From assembly GCA_964508975.1 (NCBI GenBank), contig CAZDVQ010000007.1, positions 1 to 64,000 of the forward strand: a stretch of DNA of 64,000 nucleotides. The letters run 5' to 3'. The notes under the pieces were generated by a model. It was not told the DNA's origin. It saw only the letters and a program-made list of their open reading frames with translations, and searched no databases. Position 1 is the stretch's first letter. The number at the start of each line of letters is the position of its first letter. The position numbers and the translations under genes are program-made. Shown piece by piece: positions 42,095-49,016 of the stretch. The DNA comes from CAZDVQ01 sp964508975 (GTDB taxonomy: Bacteria; Bacteroidota; Bacteroidia; Chitinophagales; Saprospiraceae).

Positions 42095-42541
42095 ATGAAC
42101 CTAGCAATCAAAAAAACATTCGGATTATTGACCCTCTTGGCACTCATGGCCATTGGTACACAAGCTTTTGCACAATCGCCCATCGGTGTTTGGAAAACGA
42201 TTGACGATAAAACAGGCCAAGCAAAATCGCATGTGGAAATTTATCAGAAAGACGGTAAAATTCACGCTAAAGTGGTTAAACTCTTGCTCAAACCCAACGA
42301 TACCAAATGCGAAAAATGTAGCGGCGCCCGCAAAAACAAGCCTATCGTGGGCATGGATATCATGTGGGGCTTAACCAAATCAAGCGATTACTGGAAAAAA
42401 GGTACCATCTTCGATCCTGAATCAGATACTGAGTACGGCTGTAGCATCTGGTTTGAAAGCGGAAAAACCGACGAGCTCAAAGTGCGTGGCTACCACTGGT
42501 CGGGTATCTACCGTACCCAAACTTGGTATCGCGTAAAATAA
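42095..42541 (+). CDS. DUF2147 periplasmic protein
   Basis: 148 aa with signal peptide (LLTLLALMAIGTQAFAQ). The mature part starts SPIGVWKTIDDKTGQAKSHVEIYQKDGKIHAKVVKLL, the hallmark of DUF2147, and continues with IVGMDIMWGLTK and the closing strands VRGYHWSGIYRTQTWYRV. It has the CEKC pair (Cys after DTK) typical of the family. Probably a small beta-barrel-like periplasmic protein; function unknown. Confidence 0.88.
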   Translation: MNLAIKKTFGLLTLLALMAIGTQAFAQSPIGVWKTIDDKTGQAKSHVEIYQKDGKIHAKVVKLLLKPNDTKCEKCSGARKNKPIVGMDIMWGLTKSSDYWKKGTIFDPESDTEYGCSIWFESGKTDELKVRGYHWSGIYRTQTWYRVK

Positions 42542-42698
42542 TACATTTCTAGCTGTAACACTCCAACAGCTGGAACAAAAACCATGTAGCCCCAAAATTT
42601 TAGCGCTTTTGCCGAATAATATTTTATGGCTACATACTAAGCAAGGCCAAGCAGCCGTTCTAGTTACAAATCGTTTTAATGCTCAATTTAAAGTGCTG

Positions 42699-42941
42699 AT
42701 GGACAAACGTTTTACTACTGAAGAACACCTTACCTTGTATTATTACAACGAAGCCAGCGTTTACGATTCCATCGAGATAGAAGATGCCTTAGATGAGGAC
42801 CAAAGCCTTCAAGCTGAACTCGAGCAACTGGAAACTGCATCAAGTTTCCTGGGTCAACTTGAAATCGAACCGCCCTCCAGCGTAGTTCGCTCTATTTTGA
42901 ACTATAGCAACAGTACTCGTCTCGAAACTGAATTGTACTAA
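42699..42941 (+). CDS. Small acidic protein of a Bacteroidota type
   Basis: 80 aa from ATG 42699 (MDKRFTTEEHLTLYYYNEAS). The frame is open further up to a TTG at 42609, but that start is weak. The pattern LTLYYYNEAS...EIEDALDEDQSLQAELEQLE...VRSILNYS resembles small Bacteroidota proteins with a zinc-less anti-sigma-like helical start and the closing ILNYS motif. Function unknown. No Cys/His zinc site, so a classic ZAS anti-sigma domain is absent. It sits alone before a strong terminator. Confidence 0.65.
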   Translation: MDKRFTTEEHLTLYYYNEASVYDSIEIEDALDEDQSLQAELEQLETASSFLGQLEIEPPSSVVRSILNYSNSTRLETELY

Positions 42942-42964
42942 TCGCTAGTTTTGACGGTAAGCTA

Positions 42965-43001
42965 AATGAGTCAACACCACAGGTGTTGGCTCATTTTTTT
43001 T
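42965..43001 (+). terminator. Intrinsic terminator
   Basis: Stem ATGAGTCAACACC / GGTGTTGGCTCAT (one G-U), loop ACA, then eight T. It ends the transcript of the small protein gene before nadB. Confidence 0.92.
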
Positions 43002-43026
43002 AAACTGCAACATGGCCGTAATTACT

Positions 43027-43034
43027 TACTTTTG
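43027..43034 (+). promoter_or_regulatory. -7 box TACTTTTG for nadB
   Basis: Matches TAnnTTTG and lies 19 bases before the nadB ATG, directly after the terminator at 42965-43001. Confidence 0.5.
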
Positions 43035-43053
43035 TTGCCTCAAATAATAGTAC

Positions 43054-44655
43054 ATGAAAGAAACAGATATTCTGGTCATCGGATCAGGCATAGCAGGTTT
43101 GACATTCGCCCTGAAAGTAGCTGAGGCGCGCCCCGATAAAAAAGTGACGGTACTGACTAAAACCGACGAGAACGAGAGCAATACCCGATATGCCCAAGGT
43201 GGTGTTGCCGCCGTTTGGGATATTGAAAAAGACTCCTTCGACAAACATATAGCCGATACCCTAGATGCCGGCGATGGCCTCTGCAACACCGACATCGTGG
43301 AAATCGTGGTGAAAGAAGGCCCCGACCGCGTACGGGAACTCATCGACTGGGGTACGCGCTTCGACAAAGACCCTAAAGCCGATTACGACCTGGGCCGCGA
43401 AGGCGGGCACTCTGAAAACCGCATCCTGCATTATAAAGACCTCACCGGCTGGGAAATTCAACGCGCCCTGCTGGCCAAGGCCGATAGCATGCCCAACCTC
43501 GAAGTACTGGAACACTACTTTGCCATTGAGTTAATCACGCAGCATCACCTGGGCCATTGGGTTACCCGGGCCACACAGAACATAGAGTGCTACGGTGCTT
43601 ACGCCATTAACTTCCAAACTGGCCATATAGAGCATATCGTATCAAAAATGACTGTCTTAGCCACTGGAGGCTGCGGTCAGGTGTACCGCTCTACTACCAA
43701 CCCGGTTATTGCTACCGGCGACGGTATTGCCATGGTTTACCGTGCCAAAGGCCGAGTAGAAAACATGGAATTTGTACAATTCCACCCCACTTCGCTGTAT
43801 AACCCCGCTGGCGAAAATCCCGCGTTCCTAGTGTCGGAGGCGGTACGCGGTTTTGGAGGTATACTCAAAGCTAAAAACGGCGAGGAGTTCATGCACAAGT
43901 ACGACCGTCGTGGCTCTTTGGCCCCACGCGACATCGTGGCCCGTGCCATCGACAACGAGATGAAAGTACGCGGTGATGAATATGTTTGCCTCGACTGCCG
44001 CCACCTCGACACAGAAGCTTTTAAAGCGCATTTCCCAACTATCCTCGACAAGTGTTTAAGCCTGGGTATCGACCCTAGCAAAGATATGATTCCCGTGGTG
44101 CCTGCCTGCCACTACATGTGCGGCGGTATCGGCGTGAACGACATGGGCATGACCTCTATCCATAACCTCTACGCCTGCGGCGAGTGTACCAACACCGGCC
44201 TACACGGCGCTAATCGCCTGGCCTCCAACTCGCTGCTGGAAGCTATGGTATTTGCCCATCGCATTTACCTCGACGTGGTGCAGAAAATTGACCAGGTTAG
44301 CGCACGCCAAGACATCCCCGCCTGGAATGCCGAAGGCACTACCGACCCCAAGGAAATGGTACTTATTACCCAAAGCTGGAAAGAGCTCAAGGAAACCATG
44401 AGCAACTACGTGGGCATTGTACGTACCGATGTGCGTTTAAAACGCGCCCTCGACCGCTTAGAATTGCTGTACAAAGAAACCGAGGCCCTGTACTCCACCA
44501 CCACCATATCGCCTCAACTATGCGAATTGCGCAACCTGATTACCATTGCCTACCTCATATCGCGCTCGGCCTCCCTGCGCAGGGAAAGCCGTGGCTTACA
44601 TTACAATACCGACTACGAGGACAAATGTGCCTTTGCCATTAGCACCACTTTGTAA
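43054..44655 (+). CDS. nadB: L-aspartate oxidase
   Basis: 533 aa. N-terminal FAD-binding DILVIGSGIAGLTFALKVAE (GSGIAG, 10-15), NTRYAQGGVAAVW, VLATGGCGQVYRSTTNP, VQFHPTSLYNP, RGSLAPRDIVARAIDNEM (catalytic Arg region), and GGIGVNDMGMTSIHNLYACGECTNTGLHGANRLASNSLLE. The whole order matches NadB, which oxidises aspartate to iminoaspartate in NAD synthesis. The His-Tyr-containing CHYMCGGIGV supports this over succinate dehydrogenase flavoprotein. nadA and nadC are not in the window. Confidence 0.95.
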   Translation: MKETDILVIGSGIAGLTFALKVAEARPDKKVTVLTKTDENESNTRYAQGGVAAVWDIEKDSFDKHIADTLDAGDGLCNTDIVEIVVKEGPDRVRELIDWGTRFDKDPKADYDLGREGGHSENRILHYKDLTGWEIQRALLAKADSMPNLEVLEHYFAIELITQHHLGHWVTRATQNIECYGAYAINFQTGHIEHIVSKMTVLATGGCGQVYRSTTNPVIATGDGIAMVYRAKGRVENMEFVQFHPTSLYNPAGENPAFLVSEAVRGFGGILKAKNGEEFMHKYDRRGSLAPRDIVARAIDNEMKVRGDEYVCLDCRHLDTEAFKAHFPTILDKCLSLGIDPSKDMIPVVPACHYMCGGIGVNDMGMTSIHNLYACGECTNTGLHGANRLASNSLLEAMVFAHRIYLDVVQKIDQVSARQDIPAWNAEGTTDPKEMVLITQSWKELKETMSNYVGIVRTDVRLKRALDRLELLYKETEALYSTTTISPQLCELRNLITIAYLISRSASLRRESRGLHYNTDYEDKCAFAISTTL

Positions 44656-44688
44656 ATAACCAGCTACTCATTAGTCCCTATTCTATAC

Positions 44689-44794
44689 TTTTTTGGGGGC
44701 GTTGCGGCTGCGCCGCCGCTCCTTTCCGCGCTCGGCTATTCGCCTCGGTGCTACGCACTGCCGCCTGCGGCGGCACGCTCCAAGCAGCTAACGC
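44689..44794 (+). repeat. GC-rich head/tail element 12 (head left)
   Basis: T-run, head GGGGGCGTTGCGGC, hairpin GCGGC-TGC-GCCGC, core GCTCCTTTCCGCGCTCGGC and CTCGGTGCTACGCACTG, hairpin CCGCC-TGC-GGCGG, tail CTCCAAGCAGCTAACGC. Full copy of the main subtype. It follows nadB and opens the bracket around the OmpA-TSP3 gene. Confidence 0.85.
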
Positions 44795-44853
44795 GGTATT
44801 TTGCGCTGCCATGCACTTAAAATAGGCTGTATTATATCTTCCATTTGAACCAT

Positions 44854-44892
44854 AAAAAAGCCCCTAGCACTTTCGAGCTAGGGGCTTTTTTT
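44854..44892. terminator. Bidirectional intrinsic terminator
   Basis: Perfect stem AAAGCCCCTAGC / GCTAGGGGCTTT, loop ACTTTCGA, flanked by A-run and T-run. It lies between nadB and the convergent OmpA-TSP3 gene and ends mainly the latter. Confidence 0.92.
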
Positions 44893-44909
44893 ATACGGTC
44901 CGCTGTAAA

Positions 44910-46424
44910 TTACTTCACAGAGATATTGAACTCAGTACGGCGGTTTTTAGCACGGCCAGCCGATGTGTTGTTGTCGGCTACTGGACGGCTTTCACCATAA
45001 CCAGAGTAAGTCATACGTTTGCTATCGATACCTTTGGTAACGAGGTAGTTGTAGCAAGCCAATGCACGGCGTAAAGAAAGATCTTGGTTTTTAGCTTCGT
45101 CGCCTTGGCTATCCGTGTGGCCTTCGATGCTCACGTGGAAAGCAGGGTTGCGTTTCATCACGTCGGCAACTTTGTCCAAGATTTTGAACGATTCAGTTTT
45201 GATTTTATCGCTACCAGTTTCAAACTGAACAGCCGACATCGCCTCGATCAAGATTGCTTGGTCTTCTTTTTTCATATCTGGGCAACCTTTGTTGGCTTTA
45301 GTACCAGCAACAGTTGGACAGCGGTCTTCGTTGTCTGCTACGTCGTCGTTATCAGAGTCAGGGCAGCCTTGGAATTTAAGCAAACCAGCTTGGGTTGGGC
45401 ATTTGTCGTCTGCGTCAGCGATACCGTCGTTATCTTGGTCGCGAACTGGGCAACCTTGGTTGCTAGCAGGACCAGCTTCAGTTGGGCACTTGTCGTCAGC
45501 ATCAACGATACCGTCACCGTCAGTGTCAGGGCAACCGTTGAATTTAGCCAAACCAGCTGTGGTTGGACATTTGTCGTCAGCGTCAGTGATACCGTCGCCG
45601 TCAGTGTCAGGGCAGCCGTTGAATTTAGCTAAACCTGATTGTTGTGGGCACTTGTCGTCTTTGTCGGCAATACCGTCGCCATCAGCGTCTGGGCAACCTT
45701 TCAAAGCAGCAGTACCAGCGGCAGCAGGACAAGCGTCGTCTGCATCAGTGATACCGTCGCCATCAGTGTCAGGGCAACCTTGGAACGCTGCAACACCAGG
45801 AACGCTTGGACATTTGTCGTCCTCGTCGGTGATACCGTCGCCGTCCGTGTCGGTAGCGCCTTTACCCCACAAGAACAAGAAACCTGCGCTGTGGGCCATG
45901 TTGTCTTTTGATTGAATCAAAGAAACACGGTACTCTGTTTGAAGTTGGAGGTAGAATTGTTTAGCCAATTTGATGTTCAAACCAAGGCCAACAGGTACTT
46001 CAGCATCCCAGTTTTGGTCAACGAGGTCGACGTATTTACCGCCAAGACCAGCGAAAACGTAAGGAGCCAAGAAGAAATCTTCTTTCAAGATATATCCGTT
46101 GTTGAATTTGTAGGTCAAAACGGCATCCAAAGAAGCGCCAAGGCGATCTTGAGAGAATACGCTATCGTTAACCGGGAAGTCCAACACGCTCAAACGCAAT
46201 GGGAAACCCACGTTCAACGAGTTGTTGAGGAAGCGGTGGTAGCCAACTTCGGCACCGTAGGTAAAGTCGTCTACTTTGAAGTATTTACCAGAAATTGGCG
46301 CCAAGTAGTCGTGTGCTAAAAATTTGTAGGTAATACCGTTTTTGTACTCAGAGGTTTGAGCGCTGAGAGATGTGCTCATACCAATGGTAACCAAGATGAG
46401 TAGGGCATAAAACAATCGTTTCAT
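44910..46424 (-). CDS. OmpA-like outer-membrane protein with thrombospondin type 3 repeats
   Basis: 504 aa from ATG 46424; a longer frame to 46493 is rejected. Signal peptide (LLILVTIGMSTSLSAQ), an N-terminal beta-barrel of about 185 residues, then seven thrombospondin type 3 repeats of about 27 residues with calcium-binding DTDGDGITDADDKCP and the closing GCP, and a C-terminal OmpA domain (SIEGHTDSQGDEAKN, LSLRRALACYNYLVTKGID, KNRRTEFNIS) that binds peptidoglycan. A major structural porin/wall anchor with a calcium-stiffened linker. Bracketed by elements 12 and 13. Confidence 0.93.
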   Translation of the reverse strand: MKRLFYALLILVTIGMSTSLSAQTSEYKNGITYKFLAHDYLAPISGKYFKVDDFTYGAEVGYHRFLNNSLNVGFPLRLSVLDFPVNDSVFSQDRLGASLDAVLTYKFNNGYILKEDFFLAPYVFAGLGGKYVDLVDQNWDAEVPVGLGLNIKLAKQFYLQLQTEYRVSLIQSKDNMAHSAGFLFLWGKGATDTDGDGITDEDDKCPSVPGVAAFQGCPDTDGDGITDADDACPAAAGTAALKGCPDADGDGIADKDDKCPQQSGLAKFNGCPDTDGDGITDADDKCPTTAGLAKFNGCPDTDGDGIVDADDKCPTEAGPASNQGCPVRDQDNDGIADADDKCPTQAGLLKFQGCPDSDNDDVADNEDRCPTVAGTKANKGCPDMKKEDQAILIEAMSAVQFETGSDKIKTESFKILDKVADVMKRNPAFHVSIEGHTDSQGDEAKNQDLSLRRALACYNYLVTKGIDSKRMTYSGYGESRPVADNNTSAGRAKNRRTEFNISVK

Positions 46425-46492
46425 ACGATAGAATTTAGGATTAAACTTGTGGTTTCGTAAATAAGTATGCTTGTAAAATAGGCTTGTGGTCA

Positions 46493-46500
46493 CAAAGATA
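46493..46500 (-). promoter_or_regulatory. -7 box TATCTTTG (minus) for the OmpA-TSP3 gene
   Basis: Perfect TAnnTTTG match on the minus strand, 68 bases before the ATG at 46424. Confidence 0.5.
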
Positions 46501-46565
46501 CTACAAAACTCAGATAGTTAATAATCTGTTAAAATGGTCGGGCTGGGGCAAGCCAATTAGGCATA

Positions 46566-46704
46566 CCGCGCGAGGGATATGGAGTGGCGACGGAGCGCAG
46601 CGACGGCGGACCCGAAGGGGCTGAGCGACAGCGAACCACGCAATAGCCCGACCCGAGCGCTAAAAGGGGCGTTTTTTACGCCCCGCAGTGCGAGGGACGC
46701 GCCC
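46566..46704 (-). repeat. GC-rich head/tail element 13 (head right)
   Basis: Tail variant CCGCGCGAGGGATATGGAG, core CAGCGACGGCGGACCCGAAG and GAGCGACAGCGAACCACGC, hairpin GGGGCG-TTTTTTA-CGCCCC (46666-46684), head GACGCGCCCAAA. It closes the bracket around the OmpA-TSP3 gene and lies just before the nusB 3' end. The hairpin has a T-run in its loop. Confidence 0.75.
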
Positions 46705-46720
46705 AAATTTTCATCAAATT

Positions 46721-47659
46721 TTAATCGTCCAATAGGCCACGGCCTGACTTGCGGATTAAATTCTTGGCTTTGAGTTGATTCATCAGGCTATCGAGGATGC
46801 CGTTGATGAAATCTTTGCTCTTGGGCGTGCTATAGTGCTTTGCGATGTCGATATACTCGTTGATGGTAACCTTGGTAGGGATGGACGTAAAGTGCAACAT
46901 CTCGACTACACCCATGCGGATGATGATGTTGTCGAGCGATGCGATGCGATCCATTTCCCAGTTGACCAAGCTAGGCCCAATGAGCTCATCCAGTTCCTTT
47001 TCGCGACGAACCACTTCTTGTAGTAACTCGGCACCGAATTCCTCGGTGACTTCCTCATCAAGACGATAGTCATGGCAAAAGTCACCGTTTTCAGGCAGTG
47101 CTTTGATGGTTTTTTTCATGGCGCCAACCACCAACGACTCGTCATCGACCCAAGACGGGAAATGATCTTCCAGGTGATCCAGGATGATTTCGTTCTTAAT
47201 CAAGAACTTATATACTTTGAGCACGATTTCGCGATGATCATCGAGCGTGCTGTCTGCTTGTTGCAAATAAGCCTTGTACTCGTCGGTTTTCGCGAAGGCA
47301 CGGAAGGCTTTCCAAATCATATCGGGGTCGATAATGCCCGCCAACTTCTCGGATTTTACCAATTCCGACAAAGGCGAGGAGGTATCAAGGGCTTGTACAA
47401 CCGGGTTGTCGTACAACTTTGACACGTTGAGCATATCGTCTTCCGACTGGATGTACTTGTTGGATTTTATAGCAGATTCCTTGCGGACACTCTGGCAGAA
47501 ACGCAGTAATATATACAGGTTGTAGATATAAAGCCTGTAGGAATCTTTTAGCCCTTTATGGTAAAATTTGTCCACGTCTCTAAGGCTTTGAACCTCATCT
47601 TTAGACAGGGCGTACAGGCATTGCAGTACTTTAATCCGAATGTTTCTCCGGCTGAGCAT
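46721..47659 (-). CDS. nusB: Transcription antitermination factor NusB, long Bacteroidota form
   Basis: 312 aa, about twice the E. coli protein. It starts MLSRRNIRIKVLQCLYAL, the typical NusB first helix, and ends with SLDNIIIRMGVVEMLHFTSIPTKVTINEYIDIAKHYSTPKSKDFINGILD, the conserved C-terminal half. The extra about 150 residues form charged helices inserted between. NusB binds boxA RNA with NusE (S10) and supports rRNA antitermination. The long form is usual in Bacteroidota. Confidence 0.93.
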   Translation of the reverse strand: MLSRRNIRIKVLQCLYALSKDEVQSLRDVDKFYHKGLKDSYRLYIYNLYILLRFCQSVRKESAIKSNKYIQSEDDMLNVSKLYDNPVVQALDTSSPLSELVKSEKLAGIIDPDMIWKAFRAFAKTDEYKAYLQQADSTLDDHREIVLKVYKFLIKNEIILDHLEDHFPSWVDDESLVVGAMKKTIKALPENGDFCHDYRLDEEVTEEFGAELLQEVVRREKELDELIGPSLVNWEMDRIASLDNIIIRMGVVEMLHFTSIPTKVTINEYIDIAKHYSTPKSKDFINGILDSLMNQLKAKNLIRKSGRGLLDD

Positions 47660-47811
47660 CGTGAAAGAACTTTAGATATTTAATTTTTTGAGCTAGGCAA
47701 AACCAGGTTCAGTTACCCCTATCGCTGGTTTAAGGGGACAAAGAACGTATTTTTTTCAAACATAATACGCACAAAAAGATATTTTCGGGGCAATTTATAC
47801 CGTTGCCAGGC

Positions 47812-48690
47812 CTAGTACACCTCATTCTTGTATGAACGCAAGGTATTCATCATCAGGGCGGTAACTGTCATGGGGCCAACACCGCCAGGCACCGGCGTAA
47901 TGTGCGATGCCTTGGGGGCCACCTCGTCAAACAGCACGTCACCAACCAGGCGGTAGCCACTTTTACGGCTTTCGTCAATCTTTTTGTTCATGCCCACGTC
48001 AATCACCACGGCGCCGGGTTTCACCATGTCGCCAGTAATAAATTCGGCTATACCGATGGCCACGATGAGGATATCGGCCCGCAAGGTTTCGGTTTTTAAA
48101 TCAGGGGTACGGCTATGCGCCAGGGTCACGGTACAGTTGCCCGGGTTGCCTTTGCGGCCCATCAAAATGCTCATTGGCCCGCCAACAATATTACTGCGGC
48201 CCACCACCACGCAGTGTTTACCGGCGGTTTCAATATTGTTGCGCTGTAGCATTTGTAAAATCCCGTAAGGCGTAGCAGGGATGTAAGCATCCATGCCTTG
48301 AGCCATGCGGCCGTAGTTCATGGGGTGAAAACCATCCACGTCTTTCTTCGGGTCGATGGCCAGGGTAATTTTCTGCTCGTCGATATGCTTCGGCAAGGGT
48401 AGTTGCACGATAAAACCATCGATATCGGGGTTGTCGTTGAGGTCCTTGATGATGTCGAGCAACTGGTTTTGGTTGATACTTTCATCGTGTGTTATAAGGC
48501 TCGACTGGAAGCCTACGCGCTCGCAAGATTTAATTTTATTGCGCACGTAAGTGGCGCTGGCCACGTTATCGCCAATAAGCACCGCCGCGAGATGTGGCGG
48601 GCGGGCACCGTTTGCGGCCAAGGATTTAACTTCGGCAGCAATTTCTTGCTGGATGGTTTCTGACAACTCGTTGCCGTTGAGCAAAATCAT
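47812..48690 (-). CDS. folD: Bifunctional methylenetetrahydrofolate dehydrogenase/cyclohydrolase
   Basis: 292 aa. SATYVRNKIKSCERVGF holds the catalytic Tyr48 and Lys52; DGFIVQLPLPKHID, PKKDVDGFHP, PATPYGILQML, VVVGRSNIVGGPMSILM (NADP site) and ITPVPGGVGPMTVTALMMNTL follow in the standard order. It interconverts methylene-, methenyl- and formyl-THF for purine and methionine synthesis. Upstream of nusB with a 150-base gap that contains no clear signal. Confidence 0.96.
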   Translation of the reverse strand: MILLNGNELSETIQQEIAAEVKSLAANGARPPHLAAVLIGDNVASATYVRNKIKSCERVGFQSSLITHDESINQNQLLDIIKDLNDNPDIDGFIVQLPLPKHIDEQKITLAIDPKKDVDGFHPMNYGRMAQGMDAYIPATPYGILQMLQRNNIETAGKHCVVVGRSNIVGGPMSILMGRKGNPGNCTVTLAHSRTPDLKTETLRADILIVAIGIAEFITGDMVKPGAVVIDVGMNKKIDESRKSGYRLVGDVLFDEVAPKASHITPVPGGVGPMTVTALMMNTLRSYKNEVY

Positions 48691-48727
48691 TTTGGAGGGT
48701 ATTTAAGGTCGGTAGTTCAAGTATAAG

Positions 48728-48964
48728 TTTTTTTTAGGGCACCCCGGCTCGGCCTCGGGGCCTCGCCGTCGCTATGGTTCGCGCAGTCACTTCGTTCCCT
48801 TGCGGTGCCCTTCGGGGTTCGCGGCGCGCTATGCGCTCGGCCCTTCGGGCTGCCGCGTTGCGGCACCAGCCATTTGCGGAGCAAATGGTGCGCTCTCTAC
48901 AAATGTACATTGAGTACATTTGTTTTTGCTTCGCAAAACCGATTCGCTTATACAGCGCTGGTGC
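48728..48964 (+). repeat. GC-rich head/tail element 14 (head left, extended)
   Basis: Eight T, head AGGGCACCCCGGC, core GCGCTATGCGCTCGGCCC with TTCGGGCTG, hairpin GCCGCGTTGCGGC, then an added tail part with three hairpins: CCATTTGCGGAGCAAATGG, ACAAATGTAC-ATTGA-GTACATTTGT (perfect 10-bp stem) and TTTTGC-TTC-GCAAAA, ending TACAGCGCTGGTGCG. The longest copy. It fills most of the gap 48691-49016. Confidence 0.7.
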
Positions 48965-49016
48965 GAGGTGCTTTAAAAGCTCAGCAAAATTACGCATTTA
49001 ATACAAACCAAAGCTA

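Noticed and set aside
42609..42698. TTG start for the small acidic protein
   Set aside because: The ATG at 42699 gives the expected start of this protein type (MDKRFTTEEHLTLYYY); TTG starts are rare here.
45289..45915. 208-codon plus-strand frame opposite the OmpA-TSP3 gene
   Set aside because: It is a shadow of the TSP3 repeats (periodic SSASxIPSPSVSGQP) and not an independent protein.
44910..46424. Tandem DNA repeats of the TSP3 region as a possible CRISPR or satellite
   Set aside because: The repeats are in frame, about 81 bases long without unique spacers, and encode calcium-binding protein repeats.
48774..49001. Small ORFs in element 14
   Set aside because: They read through hairpins of the element (Arg/Ala/Cys-rich) and have no support as genes.
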